From: Pseudomonas putida W15Oct28
GTDB taxonomy: Bacteria > Pseudomonadota > Gammaproteobacteria > Pseudomonadales > Pseudomonadaceae
NCBI RefSeq assembly: GCF_000708715.2
Contig: NZ_JENB01000014.1
Location: 62,001-126,000 of the forward strand
Reading direction: 5' to 3'
Length of the DNA: 64,000 nt
The notes below the pieces were generated by a model. The model was not told the DNA's origin. It did not search any database and was given only the letters and a program-made list of their open reading frames with translations. The translations under genes and the position numbers were made by a program. Of the stretch, positions 10,561-19,953 are shown one piece after another (position 1 is the stretch's first letter; every line of letters starts with the position of its first letter).

Positions 10561-11444
10561 TCGGCACCTACCAGGCCAGTTGCCAGGCTCGGGTCGACGC
10601 CGCCCTCGAACCGCTGTTCGTCGCCCCGTCCAAAGAGCTGGAACGCCTTTACGCCGCCATGCACTACAGCGTGATGAACGGCGGCAAGCGCGTACGCCCG
10701 TTGCTGGCCTACGCGGCCTGCGAAGCCTTGGGCGCCCCGGCCGAACAGGCCAACGGCGCGGCCTGCGCGGTCGAACTGATCCACGCCTACTCGCTGGTGC
10801 ATGACGACCTGCCAGCCATGGACGACGACGACCTGCGTCGCGGCCAACCCACTACCCACAAAGCATTTGACGAAGCCTGCGCCATCCTGGCTGGCGACGG
10901 TTTGCAGAGCCTGGCGTTCAGCGCCCTGCTCGACCCAGGCCTGAGCCCGCAGGCCGACAGCATTCGCCTGGCCATGGTCCAGGCCCTGGCCAAGGCTGCC
11001 GGCCCGGCAGGCATGGTCGGCGGCCAGGCCATCGACCTCGGCTCGGTGGGCCTGAAGCTGGACCAGCAGGCGCTGGAGTTCATGCACCGGCACAAGACCG
11101 GCGCACTGATTGAAGCCAGCGTACACCTCGGCGCCCTGGCCAGCGCCCGCGCCGAACAGGCGCAGCTGGATGCCCTGCAGGTTTATGCACAGGCCATCGG
11201 CCTGGCATTCCAGGTACAGGACGATATCCTCGACGTGGAAAGCGACACCGCCACCTTGGGCAAACGCCAGGGTGCTGACATAGCTCGTGACAAACCGACC
11301 TACCCGGCCCTGCTGGGCCTGGAAGCGGCCAAGGCCTATGCAATCGAACTGCGCGACCAGGCGCTGATCGCACTGCAAGGCTTCGGTGAAACGGCCGAAC
11401 CGCTGCGGGCCTTGGCGCGCTACATCGTCGAACGCCGTAATTAA
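10557..11444 (+). CDS. ispA: Farnesyl diphosphate synthase (geranyltranstransferase)
   Basis: 295 residues. It condenses isopentenyl diphosphate with dimethylallyl and geranyl diphosphate to farnesyl diphosphate, precursor of undecaprenyl carriers and quinone tails. The first aspartate-rich motif is [17 protein letters not shown] near residue 80, the second is [12 protein letters not shown] near residue 221, and [11 protein letters not shown] binds substrate diphosphate. Start ATG 10557 overlaps the xseB stop; translation is probably coupled. Dxs, the first enzyme of the same pathway, is encoded 192 bases downstream beyond a REP pair. Confidence 0.95.
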   Translation: MIGTYQASCQARVDAALEPLFVAPSKELERLYAAMHYSVMNGGKRVRPLLAYAACEALGAPAEQANGAACAVELIHAYSLVHDDLPAMDDDDLRRGQPTTHKAFDEACAILAGDGLQSLAFSALLDPGLSPQADSIRLAMVQALAKAAGPAGMVGGQAIDLGSVGLKLDQQALEFMHRHKTGALIEASVHLGALASARAEQAQLDALQVYAQAIGLAFQVQDDILDVESDTATLGKRQGADIARDKPTYPALLGLEAAKAYAIELRDQALIALQGFGETAEPLRALARYIVERRN

Positions 11445-11462
11445 GCACTGATACCACTCCCT

Positions 11463-11549
11463 TTGTAGGAGCGGGTTTACCCGCGAATGCGTCGGTACAT
11501 TCAGCACCGCATTCAGCACCGCATTCGCGGGCAAGCCCGCGCCTACAAT
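11463..11549. repeat. REP pair between ispA and dxs, with a short internal repeat
   Basis: TGTAGGAGCGGGTTTACCCG at 11464-11483 and the inverse GCATTCGCGGGCAAGCCCGC from 11521 flank a spacer with two copies of CATTCAGCACCG in tandem. The pair may fold into a long cruciform or stem in the ispA-dxs transcript. Confidence 0.8.
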
Positions 11550-11636
11550 GGGGTGTCGCAAACAGTGGTCGAATGGGCACTTTTCCCACAATGGGGTAAA
11601 CTGCCGCGTCTTCACACACCTATAACGACTCGCCTG

Positions 11637-13532
11637 ATGCCCACGACGTTTCAAGAGATCCCCCGCGAACGCCCGGTCACGCCGTTGCTCGACCGCGCTG
11701 ACACGCCTGCCGGCCTGCGCCGGCTGGCCGAAGCCGACCTGGAGACCCTGGCCGACGAACTGCGCCAGGAACTGCTCTACACCGTGGGTCAGACCGGTGG
11801 GCATTTTGGCGCCGGTCTGGGCGTGATCGAGCTGACCATCGCCCTGCACTACGTGTTCGACACCCCGGACGACCGACTGGTGTGGGACGTGGGCCACCAG
11901 GCCTACCCGCACAAGATCCTCACCGGGCGCCGTAACCGCATGCTCAGCCTGCGCCAGAAGGACGGCATCGCCGCCTTCCCGCGCCGCAGCGAGAGCGAGT
12001 ACGACACCTTCGGCGTCGGCCACTCCAGCACCTCGATCAGCGCTGCACTGGGCATGGCCATTGCCGCCCGTCTGCAGAACAGCGCACGCAAGTCGATCGC
12101 GGTGATCGGGGACGGCGCGCTGACTGCCGGCATGGCCTTCGAGGCGTTGAACCACGCCCAGGAAGTCAACGCCGACATGCTGGTGATCCTCAACGACAAC
12201 GACATGTCGATTTCGCGCAATGTCGGCGGCCTGTCCAACTACCTGGCCAAGATCCTTTCCAGCCGCACCTACGCGAGCATGCGCGAGGGCAGCAAGAAGG
12301 TGCTGTCGCGCCTGCCAGGCGCCTGGGAAATCGCCCGCCGCACCGAGGAATACGCCAAGGGCATGCTGGTGCCGGGCACGCTGTTCGAAGAGCTGGGCTG
12401 GAACTACATCGGCCCCATCGACGGCCACGACCTGCCGACCATGATCGCCACCCTGCGCAACATGCGTGACCTGAAGGGCCCTCAGTTCCTGCACGTGGTG
12501 ACCAAAAAGGGCAAGGGCTTCGCCCCGGCCGAGGTCGACCCGATCGGCTACCACGCCATCACCAAGCTGGAGCCGGCCGACAAACCTGCCGCGCCGAAGA
12601 AAGTCAGCGGCCCGAAATACTCTGCCGTGTTCGGCCAATGGCTGTGCGACATGGCCGCCGCCGACAACCGCCTGGTGGGCATTACCCCGGCGATGAAGGA
12701 AGGCTCCGACCTGGTGGACTTCAGCGAGCGCTACCCGGAACGCTACTTCGACGTGGCAATCGCCGAGCAGCACGCCGTCACCCTGGCGGCCGGCATGGCC
12801 TGCGAGGGCAGCAAGCCGGTGGTGGCGATCTACTCCACGTTCCTGCAGCGTGCCTACGACCAGCTGATCCACGACGTGGCCGTGCAGAACCTCGACGTGC
12901 TGTTCGCCATCGACCGCGCCGGCCTGGTTGGCGAAGACGGCCCGACCCATGCGGGCAGCTACGACCTTTCGTACCTTCGCTGCATCCCGGGCATGCTGGT
13001 GATGACCCCGAGCGACGAGAACGAGCTGCGCAAGATGCTCAACACCGGCCACCTGTACAACGGCCCGGCAGCCGTGCGCTACCCGCGTGGCACCGGCCCG
13101 AATGCGCCGATCAGCGGCGACCTGGAGCCACTGGAAATCGGCAAGGGCGTGGTTCGCCGCCAGGGTGAGAAAGTCGCCCTGCTGGTGTTTGGCGTGCAGT
13201 TGGCCGAGGCCATGCAGGTGGCCGAGCAGATCAACGCCACGGTGGTCGACATGCGGTTCGTCAAGCCACTGGACGAGGCCTTGGTGCTGGAACTGGCGGG
13301 TAGCCATGAGCTGCTGGTGACCATCGAAGAAAACGCCATCATGGGTGGCGCGGGTGCTGCGGTGGGTGAGTTCCTTGCCAGCCAGGCAGTGCTCAAGCCG
13401 CTGTTGCACCTGGGTTTGCCCGACATCTATGTCGAGCATGCCAAACCTGCGCAGATGCTGGCTGAGTGCGGGCTGGATGCGGCCGGGATCGAGGCTTCGG
13501 TGAAAGCTCGCATGGTCAGGCTCGGCTTGTAA
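11637..13532 (+). CDS. dxs: 1-deoxy-D-xylulose-5-phosphate synthase
   Basis: 631 residues. Thiamine-diphosphate enzyme joining pyruvate and glyceraldehyde 3-phosphate, the first step of the MEP isoprenoid pathway, whose product also feeds thiamine and pyridoxal. Seen: [18 protein letters not shown] and [15 protein letters not shown] (active-site His residues), the ThDP motif [16 protein letters not shown] ending with [10 protein letters not shown], the transketolase central region [18 protein letters not shown], and [15 protein letters not shown]. The start at ATG 11637 gives the usual N-terminus; upstream in-frame codons run into the REP pair. Its neighbour IspA uses the downstream products. 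Confidence 0.96.
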   Translation: MPTTFQEIPRERPVTPLLDRADTPAGLRRLAEADLETLADELRQELLYTVGQTGGHFGAGLGVIELTIALHYVFDTPDDRLVWDVGHQAYPHKILTGRRNRMLSLRQKDGIAAFPRRSESEYDTFGVGHSSTSISAALGMAIAARLQNSARKSIAVIGDGALTAGMAFEALNHAQEVNADMLVILNDNDMSISRNVGGLSNYLAKILSSRTYASMREGSKKVLSRLPGAWEIARRTEEYAKGMLVPGTLFEELGWNYIGPIDGHDLPTMIATLRNMRDLKGPQFLHVVTKKGKGFAPAEVDPIGYHAITKLEPADKPAAPKKVSGPKYSAVFGQWLCDMAAADNRLVGITPAMKEGSDLVDFSERYPERYFDVAIAEQHAVTLAAGMACEGSKPVVAIYSTFLQRAYDQLIHDVAVQNLDVLFAIDRAGLVGEDGPTHAGSYDLSYLRCIPGMLVMTPSDENELRKMLNTGHLYNGPAAVRYPRGTGPNAPISGDLEPLEIGKGVVRRQGEKVALLVFGVQLAEAMQVAEQINATVVDMRFVKPLDEALVLELAGSHELLVTIEENAIMGGAGAAVGEFLASQAVLKPLLHLGLPDIYVEHAKPAQMLAECGLDAAGIEASVKARMVRLGL

Positions 13533-13535
13533 TCC

Positions 13536-13722
13536 CCGGGGCCGCTTTGCGGCCCATCGCGACACAAGGCCGCTCCTACATCGACCGCACAGCTCCCCGG
13601 GCTTATGCGATACCTGTGGGAGCTGGCTTGCCGGCGATGAGGCCCTGACAGGCCGCACAACCCAATCGCCCCAAGCCTCGCCCTTCTTGTAGGAGCGGCC
13701 TTGTGTCGCGATCGAGGGCGCA
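13536..13722. repeat. Cluster of three REP-like elements before btuB
   Basis: Three elements occur in the dxs-btuB gap: CCGGGGCCGCTTTGCGGCCC near 13537 followed by CGCGACACAAGGCCGCTCCT ending near 13578; TACCTGTGGGAGCTGGCTTG near 13611-13630 followed by ccggcgatgaggcc; and TGTAGGAGCGGCCTTGTGTC from 13689. The last ends about 25 bases before the btuB start and lacks the GC stem of the full element. Confidence 0.8.
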
Positions 13723-13745
13723 GCCCTCGCAAAATGGTACTGCCC

Positions 13746-15617
13746 ATGAACGCCCCAACCTTTGCCACCCTGCTCTGCCTCCCCCTCCCGCTGCTGGCCA
13801 CTGAGCGCGACGACGCCCTCAAGCTCCCCGACGTGCTGATCAGCGCCAGCCGCCAGGTCGAATCGCGCACCGCCACCAGCGCCGCCAACACCGTCTTCAC
13901 CCGCACCGACATCGACCGCCTGCAACCCACCAGCGTCACCGACCTGCTCAGCCGCGTGCCCGGCGTGCAAGTGGCGCCTACCGGTGGCCGTGGCAGCCTG
14001 CCTGGCATCTTCATCCGTGGCACCAAGGCCGCACAAAGCCTGGTGCTGGTGGATGGTGTGCGCATTGCCAACGCCACCTCCGGCGACAGCGGCCTGCAGT
14101 TTCTCGACGTTGACCAGATCGAGCGGGTGGAAGTGCTGCGCGGCTCGCGTTCGGCGGTGTACGGCAGCGATGCCATTGGCGGGGTGATCCAGATCTTCAC
14201 CCGGCGCAGCAGCGGCACCGGCTTGCAACCGCGCCTGCGCATGGCCGCCGGCAGCAACCAGACGTTCCAACGCAGCCTGGGGCTTTCAGGCGGGGATGGC
14301 GCAACCCGCTTCAACCTCGGCGCCAGCCTGGATGAAACTGCCGGCATCGACTCGACCGGGCCGTCGTTCGCCAGCGATGGTGACCACGACGCCTACCGCA
14401 ACAAGTCGCTCAACCTGAGCCTGAGCCATACCTTCGGTGAGCGCTTCGAGGCCGGGCTGAACCTGCTCGACAGCCGTGGCCGCAGCGAATACGACAACCC
14501 GTTCGGCGGCTTCGACCCGGTCACCTTCGAAAGCTTCGGCCAAAAGCCCTACACCGATTTCAGCGTCAGCAGCCTGGGCAGCTACTTCGATGCCCAGCCC
14601 ACCGACGCCTGGCATTCACGGCTGGAACTGGCCCACAGCGAGAACCGCGACGACAAGCGCGACAAGCTAAGCGCCGAGCGCTTCGTGTTCAATACCTACC
14701 GTGATCAGGTCACCTGGCAGAACGACCTGGCCCTGGGCGAGCGGAACAGCCTGCTGGTGGGTGGCGACTGGTACGAAGACCGCGTGCACGCCAGCACCGA
14801 CTTCACCGAGGACAGCCGCTGGAACCGCGCCGTCTTCGTTCAGCACCGCTACCGGGGCGAGCAGTTTTCCACCGAAGTGGGCGTGCGCCATGACCGTAAC
14901 CAGCAGTTCGGCGGCCAGACCACCTGGAGCGGCAGCCTGACCGTACCGTTGAACGCGCAGAATGATGTGCTGCTGTCCTACAGCGAAGGCTTTCGGGCGC
15001 CAACCTTCAACGACCTGTATTACCCCCAGTTCAGCAACCCGGACCTGGACCCCGAGCACTCCAGAAGCTACGAGCTGCAATGGCGCAGCCAGCTGACGGC
15101 GGACACCCGCCTGGAAACCTCGCTGTACCGCACCGACCTGCGTGATGCGATCGTGTTCGGCCAGGACTCGATACCCCGCAACGTCGCCTCGGCCCGTATC
15201 AACGGTTTCGAAATGGCCTTGGCGCAACAATGGGGCGCCTGGCACAGCCAGCTGGGCCTGGCACTGATCGACCCTCGCGACCGTGACAGCGGCCACACCC
15301 TCGCCCGCCGTGCACGCCGCACGCTGAGCCTGGACCTGGACCGTGAACTCGGGCGCTTCACCGTGGGCGCAGGCTGGCAAGCGGTCAGCGGCAGCTATGA
15401 CGATGAGGCCAACCGCAACCGCGTCGGCGGCTATGGCCTGCTCGGTTTGCGCGGTAGCTGGGCAGCCACTGACGAACTGAAACTGGAAGCGAAGCTGGAT
15501 AACCTGCTGGACCACACTTACAGCCGCGCCCTGTACAGCTACGAGAGCGCCTACCACCCCTACCGCGAAGAAGGCCGCACGCTGTTGTTCAGCGTTACCT
15601 GGACGCCGGCGCTTTAG
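13746..15617 (+). CDS. btuB: TonB-dependent vitamin B12 receptor BtuB
   Basis: 623 residues. A signal peptide (about 1-18) precedes a TonB-box-like LKLPDVLISASR stretch, then a plug with DLLSRVPGVQV, FIRGTKAAQSLVLVDGVR and RVEVLRGSRSAVYGSDAIGG, and a BtuB-type barrel (SEGFRAPTFNDLYYP, NLLDHTY, final TWTPAL). It would import cobalamin across the outer membrane. The btuF product encoded convergently would take it up in the periplasm; the genes' 3' ends overlap by 23 bases. The start at 13746 lacks a clear ribosome site; an in-frame ATG at 13734 is an alternative. No cobalamin riboswitch was recognised upstream, where REP elements fill the gap. Confidence 0.9.
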   Translation: MNAPTFATLLCLPLPLLATERDDALKLPDVLISASRQVESRTATSAANTVFTRTDIDRLQPTSVTDLLSRVPGVQVAPTGGRGSLPGIFIRGTKAAQSLVLVDGVRIANATSGDSGLQFLDVDQIERVEVLRGSRSAVYGSDAIGGVIQIFTRRSSGTGLQPRLRMAAGSNQTFQRSLGLSGGDGATRFNLGASLDETAGIDSTGPSFASDGDHDAYRNKSLNLSLSHTFGERFEAGLNLLDSRGRSEYDNPFGGFDPVTFESFGQKPYTDFSVSSLGSYFDAQPTDAWHSRLELAHSENRDDKRDKLSAERFVFNTYRDQVTWQNDLALGERNSLLVGGDWYEDRVHASTDFTEDSRWNRAVFVQHRYRGEQFSTEVGVRHDRNQQFGGQTTWSGSLTVPLNAQNDVLLSYSEGFRAPTFNDLYYPQFSNPDLDPEHSRSYELQWRSQLTADTRLETSLYRTDLRDAIVFGQDSIPRNVASARINGFEMALAQQWGAWHSQLGLALIDPRDRDSGHTLARRARRTLSLDLDRELGRFTVGAGWQAVSGSYDDEANRNRVGGYGLLGLRGSWAATDELKLEAKLDNLLDHTYSRALYSYESAYHPYREEGRTLLFSVTWTPAL

Positions 15618-16407
15618 CCGCGAGCAACGCGCACAGGCGGGCGGTGGCTTCGATCATCTGCCCGCTGGGCCGCTCAAGGCCTTTGTCGGGCACCACCAGC
15701 AAGCGGCCATCGGCAACCGCACGCAGTTGCGGCCAGGCCTTCCAGCTCGCCAGTTGCGCTGGATTGCCAGCCAGGATGACCTGTGGATTGCGCAGCAGCA
15801 CAGACTCTACATTCACCTGCGGCGCCGGTTGGCTGAGGTCGGCGAACACATTGCGCGCCCCGCACACAGCCAGGGCATCGCTCACCACCTGCCGGCCACC
15901 CAGGGTGTACAACGGCTGGTCCCACACCTGGTAGAACACCTGCAATGGCTCATCACGCCGATACTGCTGGCGCAGCTGCCGCAGCCGTTCCCGCAGGGCC
16001 TGGGCGTACTGATGGCCTTGCCTGGCACGGCCGATGCGCTCGGCAATGGCTTCGATCTGCCCGATCAACTGGTCGATATCATGGGGTTCTGCACTGAAGG
16101 TGGCGATGCCCAGGCGCTTGAGCTGGTCGCGCTGGGCAGGCGGCACGCTGCCCGGCCAGAGCAGCAACAGGTCGGGGCGCAGGCTGAGCAGGCGCTCCAT
16201 GTTCAGTTGCCCCTGGCGCCCGACCGAGGGCAGGTCGCGCAGCGCTGCCGGCCGCTCGTCACCGTCGAGCACGCCCACCAGCAGGTCGTCGGCCTGCAGT
16301 TCGAGCATGATTTCAGTCATCGAAGGCGCCAGGCTGACCACCCGCAGGGGTTCAGCGGCCAGCGCGGTGCAGGTGAACAGCGCCAGCAGGCCTGGCAGCA
16401 GGCGCAT
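15595..16407 (-). CDS. btuF: Periplasmic cobalamin-binding protein BtuF-like
   Basis: 270 residues with a signal peptide (about 1-17, ending ALAAE). It belongs to the BtuF/FhuD-type periplasmic binding proteins: LRVVSLAPSMTEIMLEL, then DLPSVGRQGQLNMERLLSLR and PDLLLLWPGS in lobe 1, a long connecting helix, and QVVSDALAVCGARNVFADL with NPQVILAG in lobe 2. It would hand cobalamin to a BtuCD transporter, which is not in this window. The ATG overlaps the stop of the upstream small membrane protein by one base, so they share a transcript with ribA. Convergent with btuB, which supports the B12 assignment. Confidence 0.85.
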   Translation of the reverse strand: MRLLPGLLALFTCTALAAEPLRVVSLAPSMTEIMLELQADDLLVGVLDGDERPAALRDLPSVGRQGQLNMERLLSLRPDLLLLWPGSVPPAQRDQLKRLGIATFSAEPHDIDQLIGQIEAIAERIGRARQGHQYAQALRERLRQLRQQYRRDEPLQVFYQVWDQPLYTLGGRQVVSDALAVCGARNVFADLSQPAPQVNVESVLLRNPQVILAGNPAQLASWKAWPQLRAVADGRLLVVPDKGLERPSGQMIEATARLCALLAAKAPASR

Positions 16408-16826
16408 CAGCCGAGCTGGCGTGGAATGCGATAGAGGTACAGCACCACCACGGTAGACAGCGCCAGCAGGATCTGTGGCACCGCCTCCAGGCCCACCAGC
16501 ACCGACAGTGCGGCGACCCAGGCCGGGAAGCAGGCATACAGCATGGCCATGCGCCGCACCCGCGCCAGTTCGATCCAGGCAGCGGGCTCTTCGCCCGTGC
16601 CGAGCACCTTGGAGGTGGCAATCAGTGCCCGCTTGTAGGCGCCGAAGCGTGGCAAGCTGAGGAACATGGTCGCCGCGCCGGCGATGAACAGTGGCATGGC
16701 TAGCACCGGGATCAGCGCGTCACCACCACCAAAGGCCCATGCCATGACCGGCAGCGGCACCAGGCCCATCGCCAGGTACTGCCACCAGGCCAGTGCCAGG
16801 CGCCGCTTGACCTCGGCGCGGGTCAC
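16407..16826 (-). CDS. Conserved small inner-membrane protein of unknown function
   Basis: 139 residues with four likely membrane segments: [19 protein letters not shown] (about 14-32), [19 protein letters not shown] (about 38-56), [19 protein letters not shown] (about 95-113) and [16 protein letters not shown] (about 118-133). A cytoplasmic loop [20 protein letters not shown] lies between the pairs. I do not recognise the family. It is sandwiched in a tight operon between ribA (4-base overlap) and btuF (1-base overlap). Function cannot be assigned; a role in vitamin transport is only suggested by position. Confidence 0.8.
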   Translation of the reverse strand: MTRAEVKRRLALAWWQYLAMGLVPLPVMAWAFGGGDALIPVLAMPLFIAGAATMFLSLPRFGAYKRALIATSKVLGTGEEPAAWIELARVRRMAMLYACFPAWVAALSVLVGLEAVPQILLALSTVVVLYLYRIPRQLG

Positions 16827-17440
16827 GCCTGGGGCACCTCGCCCTGGTGTTCATTGCCCAGCATGTGGCCGAGTTTGCCGGCTTTGGTCGCCAGGTAGTA
16901 GCGGTTGTGCGGGTTGTGGCCGGTGTGCAGCGGCACACGTTCGGCAACCACGATGTTCATGTCGGTCAGGGCTTTGACCTTGCGCGGGTTGTTGGTCATC
17001 AGGCGCAGGGCTTTCACACCCAGATGCTCCAGCATCGGCAAGCAGATGGCGTAGTCGCGCTGGTCGGCGGCAAAGCCCAGGCGTTCATTGGCTTCGACGG
17101 TATCGGCGCCACCATCCTGCAGCTCGTAGGCGCGGATCTTGTTCAGCAGGCCGATGCCACGGCCTTCCTGGCGCAGGTACAGCAGCACCCCACGGCCTTC
17201 ACGGGCGATGGCCTGCAGCGCGGCTTCCAGCTGCGAACCGCAGTCGCAGCGCTGGCTGAACAAGGCATCGCCGGTCAGGCACTCGGAGTGCAGGCGCCCC
17301 AGCACCGGCTGGCCGTCCGCGATGTCACCCAGGCTGAGCACTACGTGCTCGCGGCCAGTGGCTTCTTCGAGGAAGCCATGCATGGTGAAGGTCGCGAATG
17401 GCGTCGGGAGTTTAGAGGCGGCAACAAAGACGACGGGCAC
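16823..17440 (-). CDS. ribA: GTP cyclohydrolase II
   Basis: 205 residues. It opens GTP to 2,5-diamino-6-ribosylamino-4-pyrimidinone 5'-phosphate with release of formate and diphosphate, the first step of riboflavin synthesis. The zinc-binding and catalytic signature is intact: [20 protein letters not shown], with three Cys, then [17 protein letters not shown] for GTP binding and [12 protein letters not shown] start at 17440 with AGGAG seven bases upstream. This intact enzyme explains how the window's RibBX can afford a degenerate cyclohydrolase domain. First gene of the leftward ribA-membrane protein-btuF unit. Confidence 0.96.
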   Translation of the reverse strand: MPVVFVAASKLPTPFATFTMHGFLEEATGREHVVLSLGDIADGQPVLGRLHSECLTGDALFSQRCDCGSQLEAALQAIAREGRGVLLYLRQEGRGIGLLNKIRAYELQDGGADTVEANERLGFAADQRDYAICLPMLEHLGVKALRLMTNNPRKVKALTDMNIVVAERVPLHTGHNPHNRYYLATKAGKLGHMLGNEHQGEVPQA

Positions 17441-17589
17441 GTTGTGCTCCTGGAATAAGTTGGAAATTTCTCGTGGGGCGATTGTATCAGCCGGTTGCAG
17501 GCTGTGGGCGGGCTGAATACGGTGGGTTAAGATCGAAAAGTTCGATGCTTAGCAGCGACCCTCGCTCGATCCTGGACCTTGCCCGAATC

Positions 17590-17680
17590 CTTGTGGGAGC
17601 GGGCGTGCCCGCGAACACCGGCGTAGCCGGTGCCATTCACCGCGGTGGATTTTTCGCGGGCATGCCCGCTCCCACAGGGT
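17590..17680. repeat. REP pair (inverted) between two leftward genes
   Basis: TTGTGGGAGCGGGCGTGCCC from 17591 and its inverse TTCGCGGGCATGCCCGCTCC ending in ccacaggg near 17679 flank a spacer that itself contains ACCGGCGTAGCCGGT, a small stem. Confidence 0.85.
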
Positions 17681-17707
17681 CCGCGCCAAATCATGAAGCG
17701 GGTTGGT

Positions 17708-18451
17708 TCAATGCGGTCTGCTATCTGCAGTGAACGGGTACGGCTGCTTCCAGCGCTCGAAGATCGGCTTCAGCTCGCCACTGCGCACCAGCGCGTCCAT
17801 ACGCTTGTCGAACAGGTCACACAGTGCCTTGGCCTGGTCGTTGCGGGCGAAGGCCAGGTACAGCGGCAGTTCGGCCACATGGGTACGGCTGAAGCGCTCG
17901 GGCTGGGATGCCTGGCTCAGGACATAATCGACTTCGGTCTGTGCATCGATGTAGAAATCCACCCGGTCATGCTCGAGCATCGGCAGAATGCCTTCGCGGC
18001 GCTGGATTTCACGGAATTCATGCACATCTGGCAGGTAGCTGCCGTAATCGTAGCCACGCACCCAGGCCAGGCGATACGTGCCCACATTCTGCGGCGTAGG
18101 CGCAGGTTTGCTGGCCAGCCCCAGGGCGTAGATGTGGTCCATGTCGAAGTGCCAGCGCGGGTACAGGTTGTCGTCGTTCTCTTGCTTGTACGAGCCCACC
18201 CAGGCATCGGCTTCGCCACGCTTGACCAGCCCGACTGCACGGCTGTAGGGCGCGCTCTGGGTCACCACCTTGACCCCTGCCGGTTCGAACACCTTGCGTA
18301 GCACATCCCAGGCCACCCCGGTACCGTCAGCGTTGGTGTAGTCGAGCCACTCTTCGCTGACCAGGTGTATCTGCTTCGGCACGCCCTCAGCAGCCGCCAC
18401 CCACGGGGCAACGCTCAGCAGCATTGCCAGCAGCACAGTCCTTATGGCCAT
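17708..18451 (-). CDS. Periplasmic solute-binding protein, family 3 type
   Basis: 247 residues with a signal peptide (about 1-21, WVAAAEGV). The rest has the amino-acid-binding-protein (SBP family 3) layout: EWLDYTNADGTGVAWDVLRKVFEPAGV at the start, PYSRAVGLVKRGEADAWVG in the first lobe, and LYLAFARNDQAKALCDLFDK with a C-terminal helix ending IFERWKQPYP. No permease or ATPase gene is adjacent, so it may be an orphan binding protein, a sensor partner, or serve a distant transporter. It follows pgpA by 15 bases on the same strand and may be transcribed with the rib-thiL-pgpA unit. Ligand unknown. Confidence 0.8.
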   Translation of the reverse strand: MAIRTVLLAMLLSVAPWVAAAEGVPKQIHLVSEEWLDYTNADGTGVAWDVLRKVFEPAGVKVVTQSAPYSRAVGLVKRGEADAWVGSYKQENDDNLYPRWHFDMDHIYALGLASKPAPTPQNVGTYRLAWVRGYDYGSYLPDVHEFREIQRREGILPMLEHDRVDFYIDAQTEVDYVLSQASQPERFSRTHVAELPLYLAFARNDQAKALCDLFDKRMDALVRSGELKPIFERWKQPYPFTADSRPH

Positions 18452-18466
18452 TCACGCGCTCCCTGT

Positions 18467-18970
18467 TCAGGCAACCGCCCACACCAGAACCTGCATGCCC
18501 AGCCAGGCAAACACGCCGGCCAGGATATCGTCGAGCATGATGCCGACGCCCCCGTGCACATGGCGGTCGATCCAGCGGATCGGCCATGGCTTGAGAATGT
18601 CGAAGAAGCGGAACATCAGGAACCCTGCCAGCAACCACTGCCAGCCTTCCGGCACCAGCCAGAGGGTGATCCACATGCCGACGATCTCATCCCAGACAAT
18701 GCCTTCATGGTCGTGGACGCGCAAGTCATTGGCGACTTTGCCGCACAACCAGAAGCCAAACAGCATGCTCACGCCCAGCAACAGCCAGTAGCCCCAGTCT
18801 GGCAGCATCTGCCACAACGGGATGAACGGTATGGCCACCAGCGAGCCCCAGGTACCCGGGGCCTTGGGCAAGGTGCCAGAACCGAAGCCAAACGCGATGA
18901 AGTGCCACGGGTTGCGCCAGACCGAAGGCGGAACAAACTCCGCAGGCACCTGATTGGGGTGGTCGGTCAC
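18467..18970 (-). CDS. pgpA: Phosphatidylglycerophosphatase A
   Basis: 167 residues. Removes phosphate from phosphatidylglycerophosphate to give phosphatidylglycerol at the inner membrane. The PgpA signature is visible: FGSGTLPKAPGTWGS near residue 30, HDHEGIVWDEIVGMW near 86, then FRFFDILKPWPI and a late HGGVGIMLDDILAG motif. Three or four hydrophobic segments fit a membrane protein. The GTG start overlaps the thiL stop by four bases, the conserved nusB-thiL-pgpA order. Confidence 0.94.
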   Translation of the reverse strand: MTDHPNQVPAEFVPPSVWRNPWHFIAFGFGSGTLPKAPGTWGSLVAIPFIPLWQMLPDWGYWLLLGVSMLFGFWLCGKVANDLRVHDHEGIVWDEIVGMWITLWLVPEGWQWLLAGFLMFRFFDILKPWPIRWIDRHVHGGVGIMLDDILAGVFAWLGMQVLVWAVA

Positions 18971-19935
18971 GGTGTCTCCCTAAAGTGTTGATAGCCCCGC
19001 TGAACGGGGGTGATGTCCTGGCCCTGCGCGTCGCGCAAGGTGACACCCTGCCCTTCGAGCACACGGCCAATGGTATGCACCTCGACAACGCCGAAGTCAG
19101 CCAGGTGCGCCAGCGCCTCAGGCGGCAGCGTGAACGCCAGCACGTAATCGTCACCACCGGTGAGGGCTGCCTGCACTGCCGCTTCGCGACCGAGGAACGC
19201 CTCTACAGCAGGAGACACTGGCACCTGGGCCAGGTTCACCTCCAGCGCAACGCCGGACGCCTTGGCGATGTGCCCGCAATCAGCCAGCAGGCCGTCGGAG
19301 ATGTCCAGCGCCGCCGTGGCCCGGCCACGCAGCAGCGTGCCGAGGGTGAGCTGCGGCATTGGCGACCAGTAATGGGCCAGCAGCGGCTCGGCCTGCTCGG
19401 CAGGCGCCTCGCGTTCACCCAGCACCAGTGGTAGCGCGCCGGCCGCCTTGCCCAGCACGCCGCCGACGCACAGCAGGTCGCCTGGCCGTGCACCGCTACG
19501 GCGCAACGCCTGGCCCGCCGGAACGCGGCCAAAAACGGTGACGGTGATGCTCAGCGGACCGCGGGTAGTATCACCCCCGATCAGGCTCATGCGGCAACGG
19601 TGGGCCATGCGGCTGAGGCCGTCGGCATAGGCCGCCAGCCAGTCAGGGCCAACGTCAGGCAGGGTCAAGGCGAGGGTGAAGCCGATCGCGGTCGCGCCCA
19701 TGGCGGCCAGGTCACTGGCGGCCACGGCCAACGAACGCTGGCCAAGCAGCAGCGGATCGCAGACAGCGGGAAAGTGCACCCCAGCGACCAGGGTGTCGGT
19801 CGACACCGCCAGTTGCTCACCGGGGGGAAGGGCTAGCAGGGCGCAGTCGTCGCCGATACCCAGGGCCACGCCCTCGCCGCCCTGCGCACAAGGCGCGGCG
19901 GCGAAGTAATGGTTGATCAGCTCGAACTCACCCAT
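18967..19935 (-). CDS. thiL: Thiamine-monophosphate kinase
   Basis: 322 residues. Phosphorylates thiamine monophosphate to the cofactor thiamine diphosphate. Family motifs: GEFELINHYF at the N-terminus, GIGDDCALLALPPG near 27, STDTLVAGVHF near 45, DLAAMGATAIGFTLAL near 75, GGDTTRGPLSITVT near 119, LDISDGLLADCGHI near 211 and TGGDDYVLAF near 258; the Asp residues bind Mg2+ and ATP. Located between nusB and pgpA, as in most gamma-proteobacteria. It supplies the cofactor used by Dxs, also encoded here. Confidence 0.96.
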   Translation of the reverse strand: MGEFELINHYFAAAPCAQGGEGVALGIGDDCALLALPPGEQLAVSTDTLVAGVHFPAVCDPLLLGQRSLAVAASDLAAMGATAIGFTLALTLPDVGPDWLAAYADGLSRMAHRCRMSLIGGDTTRGPLSITVTVFGRVPAGQALRRSGARPGDLLCVGGVLGKAAGALPLVLGEREAPAEQAEPLLAHYWSPMPQLTLGTLLRGRATAALDISDGLLADCGHIAKASGVALEVNLAQVPVSPAVEAFLGREAAVQAALTGGDDYVLAFTLPPEALAHLADFGVVEVHTIGRVLEGQGVTLRDAQGQDITPVQRGYQHFRETP

Positions 19936-19953
19936 GGCTCTACAGCGCCAGAA

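Noticed and set aside
13790..13812. GGCCACTGAG as part of a B12 box
   Set aside because: It is inside the btuB coding sequence and lacks the rest of the riboswitch.
10278..14270. Minus-strand open frame of about 1330 codons across xseB, ispA, dxs and btuB
   Set aside because: Antisense to four well-recognised genes with no domain of its own.
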